NCBI GenBank assembly: GCA_963805985.1
Contig: CAWDWG010000008.1
Coordinates: 434,001-498,000 of the forward strand
Direction: 5' to 3'
Source: Bog-257 sp963805985
GTDB lineage: Bacteria; Acidobacteriota; Terriglobia; Terriglobales; Acidobacteriaceae
Length of the DNA stretch: 64,000 bases
Shown here: positions 43,082 to 50,664 of the stretch, piece by piece
Position numbering within the stretch: the stretch's first letter is position 1
Layout: every line of letters starts with the position of its first letter
Notes under the pieces: generated by a model
What the model saw: only the letters and a program-made list of their open reading frames with translations
Database searches by the model: none
What the model was told of the DNA's origin: nothing
Translations under genes and position numbers: made by a program

Positions 43082-43516
43082 ATGATTTTGCGGAGGAAGA
43101 TCTTTTTGCAAAATCGGGCCTTGTGCAAAATTACAGCTGCCACTTTGTTCCTTTCCCTTGTTCTCGTCATCATTCCATCGTTTGCGCAGCAAACAAGCTT
43201 TCGCAATGCTCCGGCATCCGCTGCCGGTAACAAGAATCCTTATGCTGAAAGCGCTTCGGCCACTGCCGCCGGTAAGCAGTCGTACGCAAAAAACTGCGCG
43301 CAGTGCCACGGGGCTAACCTGCAGGGAATGGGGCCGGCCCCGGCTCTCGATACTGCTTCGGTGCGAAATGCCAAGCCGGGAGAGTTGTTCTGGTTTATCA
43401 GCACCGGCAAGCTGAGCTCGGGCATGCCGTCCTGGTCCAACCTTTCTCAAAAAGAGCGCTGGCAGATTGTCACCTTCCTGGACTCGCGGCCTGGCGTAAA
43501 GGCTGCTGCCAAGTAG
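43082..43516 (+). CDS. Exported mono-heme c-type cytochrome
   Basis: 144 residues. Signal peptide ends in IIPSFAQQ. The heme motif CAQCH is at 72-76, followed by GANLQGMGPAPAL, and the distal Met ligand lies in SSGMPSWSNLS. This is a class I cytochrome domain of about 80 residues in the periplasm. Start is uncertain: ATG 43082 lacks a Shine-Dalgarno and an internal TTG before LCKITAATLF is possible. It stands beside the GrpB remnant. Confidence 0.85.
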   Translation: MILRRKIFLQNRALCKITAATLFLSLVLVIIPSFAQQTSFRNAPASAAGNKNPYAESASATAAGKQSYAKNCAQCHGANLQGMGPAPALDTASVRNAKPGELFWFISTGKLSSGMPSWSNLSQKERWQIVTFLDSRPGVKAAAK

Positions 43517-43543
43517 CCAACCGATGCCGAGCACTGCGAAACA

Positions 43544-43660
43544 GTTGTGCTCGATGCGGAGCGCCAGATCGCCCATGACCTGTGCGATGCGATCCCGTTC
43601 TGCTGCAAACTCGACAACCCAGCGAGAGTCGTACGGCAGGATTTGCAGTTGCTGGCTCAT
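43544..43660 (-). pseudogene. N-terminal remnant of a GrpB-family (UPF0157) gene
   Basis: Read from ATG 43660 on the minus strand, the first about 39 residues are LQILPYDSRWVVEFAAERDR and DLALRIEHN, the start of a GrpB/UPF0157 protein (nucleotidyltransferase fold), which normally continues IEHIGSTAVPGL for about 130 more residues. After IEHN the match stops and the frame runs into the cytochrome gene's opposite strand. So about a quarter of the gene is left. The break is within 30 bp of the cytochrome stop codon, marking an old deletion or insertion joint. Confidence 0.65.
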
Positions 43661-43723
43661 CGTCATGAAGGGGCTATCGGCCAAACCATCGCGTAATCAC
43701 CAAACGATGGTGCGGCAGCCGAT

Positions 43724-43996
43724 TCACTTGCGGTGGATCTCCGCCAGCACAGCCGGCGGTCCATACAAGCCTCCGTCAATGCTGCAGGGCAACTGCGCGA
43801 TGACGCGTAGTGTGCCGTTCTGGTCCTCGAACACCATGCCGGTGCCGGCGGAGGTTCCCGCATACTGTCCCCAGTCGGCGGGCACGATGACGGTACAAGG
43901 CTTGGGAAATTGTTGGGCGTGAGCTCGCAATTGGTAGCCACCTGCGGCCGAGACCGATACCAGAACTGCGCCTGCGGCTATGCGATTCCATTTCAT
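43724..43996 (-). CDS. Small exported protein of unknown function
   Basis: 90 residues from ATG 43996 (GAAAGGAACC upstream). A signal peptide (IAAGAVLVSVSAAGGYQLRAHAQ) is followed by about 65 residues with CTVIVPADWGQYAGTS and VIAQLPCSIDGG, two cysteines that may form a disulfide. I recognise no family. Confidence 0.7.
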   Translation of the reverse strand: MKWNRIAAGAVLVSVSAAGGYQLRAHAQQFPKPCTVIVPADWGQYAGTSAGTGMVFEDQNGTLRVIAQLPCSIDGGLYGPPAVLAEIHRK

Positions 43997-44261
43997 GGCC
44001 GGTTCCTTTCTCAACACCGAATTGTTATCCGAGCATGAGTATGACGGGAAACGCCGCTGTGCGCCGGTTAAGTGTTGTAAAGCGGTTGCAGGAATGCCCA
44101 CTCAGCTAGTACAGAGTTGGGTGGGCCGAGACGTAAGCTGAGAACCGTTCCAATTCGGGAATCGGGGTGAAGATTAGGCGGCAAAACGGCTCTTGTGCTT
44201 GCGGGGCTGCCTATAATTCTGGTTATAAGCGTGGCCCGCACTTATCTGTGGAGCATGTTCT

Positions 44262-45011
44262 GTGAGCAGGCGTGCCGTCGTCGATGGACCACAAGGGCGC
44301 AATCTCCCATGGCCCAAGGACGATCCCTATGCCAACTTCTTCCATCCTGTAGAGGTTCGTCCGTTTTCCGAGACTGCGACAGCCTTCGATCCCCGACTAT
44401 TTCTGGCAACCCTTCGGCCGGGACAGGTCACGAGCGAATATGCCCGCGGTGAGATCATTTTTTCGCAGGGTGCGATCGCCGATGCAGTGTTCTGGATTGT
44501 GCGCGGGGAAGTGAAACTCGCGGTCGTGTCCCCGGAAGGGAAAGAGGCCGTGCTCGCCATCCTGTCGCACGGCAATTTCTTTGGCGAGGGATGTCTGGCC
44601 GGCCAGCCGTTATGTGTGGCGACGGCGATCGCAATTCATCCGTCGACCGTGATTCGCCTGCCGCTTGAAGCAATGACCAGCCTGCTGCATCAGGAGCCTA
44701 GGTTTGCGGAAGGCTTCATTGCGCACCTGCTGGCACGGCACATCCGGATGGAACAGGATCTGCTCGACCAACTCTTCTACAGTAGCGAGAAACGGCTGGC
44801 GCGTTTGTTGCTGTTGATGGCGCACAGTTGCGGTAACGGCCAGACGTTGCCGGTGGTGGAGAGGCTGAGCCACGAGACGCTGGCTGAGATGATCGGCACC
44901 ACGCGCTCGCGAGTGACGTTTTTCATGAATCGCTTCCGCAAGCTGGGATTCATCGATTACGACGGCGGCATGCACGTGCACAGCTCGCTGCGTGTCGTGC
45001 TGCACGGTTAG
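44262..45011 (+). CDS. Crp/Fnr-family transcriptional regulator
   Basis: 249 residues. Cyclic-nucleotide-binding-type barrel (about 58-150; ARGEIIFSQGAIADAVFWIV, FFGEGCL) and C-terminal winged helix (ERLSHETLAEMIGTTRSRVT). There are no FNR-type Cys clusters. The recognition helix TTRSRVTFF keeps the first Arg of CRP but has Ser for its Glu, so its site may not be the CRP one. The start is GTG 44262; an in-frame start further inside is possible because the first 40 residues look poorly conserved. Ligand unknown. Confidence 0.88.
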   Translation: MSRRAVVDGPQGRNLPWPKDDPYANFFHPVEVRPFSETATAFDPRLFLATLRPGQVTSEYARGEIIFSQGAIADAVFWIVRGEVKLAVVSPEGKEAVLAILSHGNFFGEGCLAGQPLCVATAIAIHPSTVIRLPLEAMTSLLHQEPRFAEGFIAHLLARHIRMEQDLLDQLFYSSEKRLARLLLLMAHSCGNGQTLPVVERLSHETLAEMIGTTRSRVTFFMNRFRKLGFIDYDGGMHVHSSLRVVLHG

Positions 45012-45155
45012 TTCCCGCCGGAGCGCATACAGAAAGGCCTTGGCTACGAGTGGCTCCAATCAGTGCCGCCTTTGCGCTGGTTGGTGTCGCGAATGAACTC
45101 GTCAGCCAAGGCCTTCAGCGCCCCCGGAACGATGTTCCGGGGAAAAGTGAACGCG

Positions 45156-45752
45156 CTAGCCAATCGCAATGGGCCGCGGATTCTTGGGAGGAACTGGTCC
45201 CGGTCTGCGCGGCGGATTAGGCCCTGGCGGCGGTGGAGACGGAGGAACAGTTGTTCCCGCCATCAACGGAGGAACCGGCAGCGGAGTGCGAGGCGGATTC
45301 GGCAGCGGTTTCCTTGGCGGATTAGGCATGGGCGGATTGGGATTATGAACGCCCGCCATCAACGGAGGAACCGGCAGCGGAGTGCGAGGCGGATTGGGCA
45401 GTGGTTTCCGCGGTGGGATGGGCATGGGCGGATTAGGATTCTGAACGCCTGCCATCAACGGAGGAACCGGCTGCGGAGTGCGAGGCGGATTGGGCAGTGG
45501 TTTCCGCGGTGGATTGGGCATAGGTGGATTAGGATTCTGGACGCCTGCCATCACGGGCAATGGCGGCCGTGGAGGCAGTGGGGGATTAGGTCCGGGTTTA
45601 GGAAGTGGGGGAGTTGGTATCGGCGCCCTGGGGTCGTGGGTGCCTGCCGTCAGCGATAAACGACCGCCGACGTAGGAAGGAGTCGTTGTTGCACTGCTGA
45701 TCGCTACCACAACCAGAAGCAGGACGACTCCAGTGAACAGTCTGCGAGTCAT
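45156..45752 (-). CDS. Exported proline-rich repeat protein
   Basis: 198 residues from ATG 45752 with a strong ribosome binding site (AAGGAGAAGGCT). Signal peptide LFTGVVLLLVVVAISSAT. The rest is about 40% Pro in tandem 32-residue units (MAGVQNPNPPMPNPPRKPLP followed by NPPRTPQPVPPL), three nearly identical plus partial units. There are no Cys. It may be a cell-surface spacer or adhesion-like protein. The same DNA read on the plus strand gives a Gly/Arg frame, which is an artefact of the repeat. Confidence 0.75.
   Translation of the reverse strand: MTRRLFTGVVLLLVVVAISSATTTPSYVGGRLSLTAGTHDPRAPIPTPPLPKPGPNPPLPPRPPLPVMAGVQNPNPPMPNPPRKPLPNPPRTPQPVPPLMAGVQNPNPPMPIPPRKPLPNPPRTPLPVPPLMAGVHNPNPPMPNPPRKPLPNPPRTPLPVPPLMAGTTVPPSPPPPGPNPPRRPGPVPPKNPRPIAIG
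45256..45543 (-). repeat. Three 96-bp direct tandem repeats inside the proline-rich gene
   Basis: Units start at 45256, 45352 and 45448, exactly 96 bp apart, with a partial fourth after 45544. Each unit encodes 32 residues. Differences between units are few, which suggests recent slippage or recombination. Confidence 0.9.
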
Positions 45753-46325
45753 AGCCTTCTCCTTACTAAGGCGGAATGCGCGCCTTGTGGTTAACCTGGG
45801 CAAACCTCGACGCGGTCGAGCTGCACCTCAGGCGCTCAGGCGGAATGATGCGAATGGTGTAGGGCGCAGGACTGACGGAGCAGTTAAGTCGAAGCCTGCT
45901 TGAATAGAAAGGCTGGTCGTCCCATCATGTATGGACCTGGGAGCGAATCTTCGTTGCCGGGCACTCAGTTACCGATCGCTGAAAGGAAAGGGGACCAGCT
46001 TCAAATAACTGCCGCCTTCAGGTCGACTTGTTCAGCCCAGCTCGAATAACTCTGCTCATCCTGTGTGTATACCTATCGCGAAATCCGTGTATGTTCAAAA
46101 TTGCACCATGCTTCCGAATCGTGATCCGTGTGTGCGTAGAATCATCGCCCTGGCTGCAGGAATATTTTTTCTGCCGCGTTTGTCGCACTCAGGTTTGGGC
46201 CTTGCTCTTGGGCGCTGTCCCTGGGATTCGCAAGCCATGACCCGGAACGTGGTAATGCGCCCGTCCCATATGGTGGCAACGTCACCGTCCCGTAACGCGC
46301 TATCATTTCCATTCCTGGAGATGCG
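45753..46325. other. Gene-free stretch before tldD
   Basis: About 570 bp between the proline-rich gene and tldD. Short open frames on both strands lack ribosome binding sites and give no protein-like sequence. I see no tRNA, repeat array or clear palindrome. It should hold promoters for both flanking genes. Confidence 0.5.
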
Positions 46326-47795
46326 ATGAAACAACTTGCCTCATGGGCGCTGGAAACGGCAAAGCTGCGCGGAGCATCGCTGGCTGAAGCCCGCATTGTC
46401 GACGAGCGCAATCGCTCGCTGGCCACGAAAAATGGCAAGATCGGCGCGGCTTCGGACGCCGAATCGCTCGGCCTCGGCATTCGCGTCGTCGCCAACGGCG
46501 CGTTCGGATTTGCCGCGACCGACGATCTCTCGCGTGAAGCTGTCGCGGCCTGCGCCGCTAAAGCCGTCGACATCGCCAAAGCTTCCGCTACCGTGAAAGC
46601 CGAAGAGTTGCACATGGTTCCGGAGCCCCCGGCCAAAGCCGAATGGAGTTCGCCCTGCAAAATCGATCCCTTCACCATCCCGATCGAGCAGAACCTCGAG
46701 CTGCTTTTTGCCATTGACCAAGAGCTGCGAAGGGTGAAAGACGTAAGTTTTGCCGAGACCGGCATGAACTTCCGGCGCTACGAGCAATGGTTCTTCTCCA
46801 GTGAGGGCGCGGAGATCCATCAGACCATCACCTCGACCGGCGCCGGTTATGCCGCGCATTCATTCAAAGGAACGGAGATTCAGAAGCGCTCCTATCCCAA
46901 CTCCTTCGGTGGCCAGTTCCAGAACAAAGGTTATGAACTGATCGAAGAATTGCAGCTGCTCGATCATGCACAGGAGATCGCGGAGCAAGCGGTCGCGCTT
47001 CATGCCGCCGATCAGTGCCCGGAAGGCAACTTCGACATCATCCTCGATTCCTCGCAGCTCGCTTTGCAGATTCACGAATCCGTCGGACATCCCATCGAGC
47101 TCGATCGCGTGCTGGGCATGGAAGCCAACTTTGCCGGCACGTCGTTCCTCACGCTCGACAAGCTGCGCACGCTGAAGTACGGCAGCGAGATCGTCAACGT
47201 GGTCGCCGATGCCACGGAAGCACACGGTCCCGGACTCGGTACGTTCGCCTACGACGACGAAGGCGTCGCCGCACAATGCACGCCGATTATTACCAACGGC
47301 CTCTTCACCGGATACCTCACCTCGCGCGACACCGCCGCGGCGATTGGTGCAAAGCGCAGCGGCGGCTGCCTGCGCGCCGAGGGCTGGAATCGCTTGCCGA
47401 TCGTTCGCATGACCAACGTCAGCATTCTGCCGGGCGAATCTCCGCTGACGCTGGAACAACTCATCGCCTCCACCGATCTCGGCGTTCTGATGGAAACCAA
47501 CCGCTCCTGGTCGATCGACGATAAGCGCTACAACTTCCAGTTCGGATGCGAGATTGGTTGGGAGATTGTTGCCGGCAAGCGCCGCCGCATGGTGAAGAAT
47601 CCGTCGTACTCCGGCATCACGACCGAGTTCTGGAACTCGATGGATGCGATCTGTTCGCGCGATCAGTGGACGTTGTGGGGCACTCCGAACTGCGGGAAAG
47701 GCCAGCCGCAGCAGGTCATGGGCACGGGCCACGGCGCAGCGCCCGCCCGCTTCCGCAATATCAGCGTCGGCACCGCGTACAAAGGGAGTCAATAG
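46326..47795 (+). CDS. tldD: TldD-family metalloprotease subunit
   Basis: 489 residues. The metal motif HExxxH is LQIHESVGHPIELDR (His250, Glu251, His255), and the family GTFAYDDEGV and VSILPGESPLTLEQLI blocks are present. In well-studied cases TldD works only with its partner TldE (PmbA), which lacks the metal site, to trim leader peptides or unfolded peptides. No TldE gene is adjacent here; the next gene is unrelated. Partner must be elsewhere or the enzyme is atypical. A GGAG lies 6 nt before the ATG. Confidence 0.93.
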   Translation: MKQLASWALETAKLRGASLAEARIVDERNRSLATKNGKIGAASDAESLGLGIRVVANGAFGFAATDDLSREAVAACAAKAVDIAKASATVKAEELHMVPEPPAKAEWSSPCKIDPFTIPIEQNLELLFAIDQELRRVKDVSFAETGMNFRRYEQWFFSSEGAEIHQTITSTGAGYAAHSFKGTEIQKRSYPNSFGGQFQNKGYELIEELQLLDHAQEIAEQAVALHAADQCPEGNFDIILDSSQLALQIHESVGHPIELDRVLGMEANFAGTSFLTLDKLRTLKYGSEIVNVVADATEAHGPGLGTFAYDDEGVAAQCTPIITNGLFTGYLTSRDTAAAIGAKRSGGCLRAEGWNRLPIVRMTNVSILPGESPLTLEQLIASTDLGVLMETNRSWSIDDKRYNFQFGCEIGWEIVAGKRRRMVKNPSYSGITTEFWNSMDAICSRDQWTLWGTPNCGKGQPQQVMGTGHGAAPARFRNISVGTAYKGSQ

Positions 47796-47844
47796 CAGCC
47801 GGCGTCCGAGTCGCTTTGTTCTTTATGTTTGTGAGGAGCACCCG

Positions 47845-48516
47845 GTGATCGCCACGTTCGACCAATGGCTCCAGGCGTCATTCGACCACCCACCAACGAC
47901 GGAGAAGGAAGAGGACTGGTACTGGGACGACGGTTTCGACTCATTCTGGGCCCCGCTGCGCATAACGGATGCAGCTGCGGTGGAATACATGACCCGCCTT
48001 TTCCTGGAATCGAGATGCTTGAGCGTGTACTCGCTTGAGCAGGTTGCCGAGGGCATTTGGTTTCTGATTGGTGGTTCATCCCCAAGCAGGTCAAGCCGAG
48101 CCCTGCTGAATTCTGCGGTTAGCCTCCGCAAGCGGGCTGCTTGCATCTCCGCGATGAGCGAGTTCTTCCGAAGTTTCGTCGCATCGGCAACAGGGGGTTT
48201 GGCGTATGAGGAGGACGACCCGTTTCACAGCGCTTGCTTTATGTGGTGGGACATTCTTTCACTACGCCCGTATCGCAGCTATCCCCTGGAGGGCGAGCCC
48301 GAACTTCACGATGCCTGTTTGACGGCGATGAGTGAAATACTCGCGCTTCCGTCGGATGTGTGTCGCATGAGCGCCCTACACGGCCTAAACCACTGGCAGG
48401 AACATTATGGCGAGAGGGTCGAATCTACGATTGACGCCTTCCTCGCTGGTAGATCGGAGATCGCGGCACCCATTCGCGAATACGCGATGATAGCCCGGAG
48501 CGGACAGTGCCTGTGA
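47845..48516 (+). CDS. Protein of unknown function downstream of tldD
   Basis: 223 residues from GTG 47845, chosen because GAGGAG lies 6 nt upstream. It is soluble and acidic at the N-terminus (KEEDWYWDDGFDSFW), with helices afterwards (EYMTRLFLESRCLSVYSL, ACLTAMSEILALPSDVC) that could be alpha-solenoid-like. No motif is recognised. The gap from tldD is 49 bp, so it may share its transcript. Confidence 0.6.
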   Translation: MIATFDQWLQASFDHPPTTEKEEDWYWDDGFDSFWAPLRITDAAAVEYMTRLFLESRCLSVYSLEQVAEGIWFLIGGSSPSRSSRALLNSAVSLRKRAACISAMSEFFRSFVASATGGLAYEEDDPFHSACFMWWDILSLRPYRSYPLEGEPELHDACLTAMSEILALPSDVCRMSALHGLNHWQEHYGERVESTIDAFLAGRSEIAAPIREYAMIARSGQCL

Positions 48517-48526
48517 TTGCGCGGCA

Positions 48527-50425
48527 CTACTGCTTCGCGGGCCGCGGTTTGAGCGTCGGCGCACTAGCCGTTTGTTGTGCCGGAGGCGCTGCTACCAGCA
48601 GCAGCACCGACATCTTGCCATCCGTCAGCATCTCGTCTCCGGTCGCGTTCTCGGTCTTCTTCGGCGCGTCCGGCCGGTCCACGTCGGCGTAAGATTTGGC
48701 GGTTCCGATGAAAAGCAGATCCGTCTCGACCCAATCGCGCTCGCGATCGACGTGAGGATCGATGCGATGACTCCACTTCGTTCCGCCCGCTCCGTTGGTT
48801 GTCGCAATATCGTGGGTCGCGGCGCCTACCCAGACTGGTTGTCCGTTATACTCCGCATCCAGCTTCCAGACGCGAATGTGATGGCGCTTGGCAAACGTAT
48901 CCAGCGACTTCTGGAAGACAAGGTCAGGCGGCCGTCCTTCGAGCCACAGTGTAGACACCGGCCCGCTCTGGTAGCCGGTTTGGCGGATTGTTGCCTGCGC
49001 GGCCTTTAGCGCCGACATGACCTGCTTGTTGTCGGCTTCATACCATCCTGCCTCGCCGAACGCCATCTCCAGTTGTTCCTGCGTTCCGATGAACATCAGG
49101 TTCGTCATGTCCGAGGGAACGTTCTTCGGCGTGGTGGTACGAAGCGGCGCCTTGACCACCAGTTCCTGCAACTGCGCATCGACCGGCATCGGCTGCCACC
49201 CCGTCCACGCTTCTTTCTCCGCCAGCATCGATGGACGGATGATTTGAATCTGCAGGTCGGTTCCCTCGGGGAAATAAACTTCGCGCCGGATCGACAAGCC
49301 GTAAATCGCCTGTACGCCCTTGATGGTGTAGCCCGCAATCGGGTTGACCGCGCTCAACCCAGCCAGCGCCACCGAGACTTTCTTGTTAGCATGCGGCTGC
49401 ACGATGCCGAGAATCTCGTTGTTGCGAACCGTCTCGCGCGCATTGTCCACATCGATCACGCGCGCGTAGAGTGGCGACTTCTTGCCATCCTTGTGAACGA
49501 TGTAGGAGAAGTCCAGCACCAGACGTGGTTGCGAATACTTGTCAGGCGCCTTCTTGGCAAATAGCACGGTGCCGGCAACCTCCGTTCCCGGTGGAACCAG
49601 CAATTCTCCCGGGTTGCACACCACCTGCTCACCGTTCTTGCAAACTGGGTAAGTCACCACTCCGCGGATCGGATCGCCAGTGCGCGAGCGGTCGCTGTAG
49701 GCTGGAGACATCAGCCGGATGCTCATCGTGGCGCCCGGAGCTAGATCGGCCTGTCGTGCCAGGGCGATCGCCTCAGCGTGGGTAGGCGGCGGTGCGCCGG
49801 ATGGCGACTGACCGAAGAATTTGTAAAACGCCGAGAGAAATCCGCTGCTGGCGCCATTCTCGATCAGCAAGGTCTGCATCTCGAAATTGGGCGAATACAG
49901 CAGGTAGTCCAGCGCGGTGTCGTTGTAAATATCTTCCTTGTTGATGTCGACACCGCGAGTGATCAGGTCGTTGGCGATCGCCTCGTAGGCGACGATGATC
50001 TTCTGATTGGTGTTGTAGCTCGAGCCGAACACTGCCCAATGCAGCGCGGTGCGGCCCTGCGCGTCGGTGCCTTTGACGTCGGCCGTCGCTGCCAGCGACT
50101 TCGCGGTCTCCAGCCGAGCGAGGATGGCCTTGTCTTTGGTCTCGCGCGTGGCGCGGTAAAGTTCCTGGATCAGCGGCGAGGCCTTGGAAACGTCGATCTC
50201 CACCGCCGCCGGTCCCATTTCCTCTTCGTCAGCTTCTGTCTGAGCTTCCTGTGCGTCCTGGTCGTCCGAATCGGCGGACTCGGCTTTCGCGGCTGGCTTC
50301 GACTTCGAGGATTGGCTGGCGCTCTGCGGTTGCGGGTAAGGGCGCGCGGCCATCGTCGCTGGCGCAGTTAGTGCAAGGGCGCAGAGCATGAGCAGCAGAC
50401 GTCGGGAAATCCCAACCTCAAACAT
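48527..50425 (-). CDS. Exported ankyrin-repeat protein with LssY-like C-terminal domain
   Basis: 632 residues. Signal peptide LLLMLCALALTAPATMA. An acidic Gln/Glu/Asp linker follows, then two or three ankyrin units (about 95-185; DAQGRTALHWAVFG, DIYNDTALDYLLYSP). The middle is beta-rich. The C-terminal about 170 residues (NLMFIGTQEQLEMAFGEAGW, PVSTLWLEGRPPDLVFQKS, VWVGAATHDI, HRIDPHVDRERDWVE) match the LssY C-terminal domain. The DxD and His residues of that domain look intact. Function unknown; the LssY link is to lipopolysaccharide or membrane lipids in other bacteria. Confidence 0.82.
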   Translation of the reverse strand: MFEVGISRRLLLMLCALALTAPATMAARPYPQPQSASQSSKSKPAAKAESADSDDQDAQEAQTEADEEEMGPAAVEIDVSKASPLIQELYRATRETKDKAILARLETAKSLAATADVKGTDAQGRTALHWAVFGSSYNTNQKIIVAYEAIANDLITRGVDINKEDIYNDTALDYLLYSPNFEMQTLLIENGASSGFLSAFYKFFGQSPSGAPPPTHAEAIALARQADLAPGATMSIRLMSPAYSDRSRTGDPIRGVVTYPVCKNGEQVVCNPGELLVPPGTEVAGTVLFAKKAPDKYSQPRLVLDFSYIVHKDGKKSPLYARVIDVDNARETVRNNEILGIVQPHANKKVSVALAGLSAVNPIAGYTIKGVQAIYGLSIRREVYFPEGTDLQIQIIRPSMLAEKEAWTGWQPMPVDAQLQELVVKAPLRTTTPKNVPSDMTNLMFIGTQEQLEMAFGEAGWYEADNKQVMSALKAAQATIRQTGYQSGPVSTLWLEGRPPDLVFQKSLDTFAKRHHIRVWKLDAEYNGQPVWVGAATHDIATTNGAGGTKWSHRIDPHVDRERDWVETDLLFIGTAKSYADVDRPDAPKKTENATGDEMLTDGKMSVLLLVAAPPAQQTASAPTLKPRPAKQ

Positions 50426-50563
50426 GTGGTTTTGACCTGTCTTTAGGATTGGCCATCAGGCGCAAAATACTATACAACCAAACCGCGCCGTTCACGTCTA
50501 CTTTCGCTCCGCGTTTCGTGCCGGGCACGACTTCAGTTGTGCGGAAAGCGGCCCTAATATGAA

Positions 50564-50609
50564 TTGTCATCACGAGGGGGCCTTCAGGCCGACGAGGGAT
50601 CTGCTTTTC
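50564..50609 (+). repeat. Dispersed GTCATC/CTGCTTTT repeat, short copy 3
   Basis: TTGTCATCACGAGGGGGCC ... GAGGGATCTGCTTTTCG, about 46 bp, has the same ends as 32354-32433 and 41983-42070 but a shorter centre with a small GGCCT-TC-AGGCC hairpin. It lies between the ankyrin/LssY gene and the formyltransferase-like gene. Confidence 0.6.
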
Positions 50610-50664
50610 GCCTTTATAAGGCACTGCTGGATTTGCGTGGCCAAAACAATTACAACTTCTATCG

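Noticed and set aside
45063..45659. Gly/Arg-repeat plus-strand frame
   Set aside because: It is the antisense reading of the 96-bp repeats; the minus-strand gene has a signal peptide and strong ribosome binding site.
45804..46325. Possible structural RNA in the gap before tldD
   Set aside because: A few G-rich and C-rich patches can be paired by eye, but I could not recognise any known RNA family or a convincing fold.
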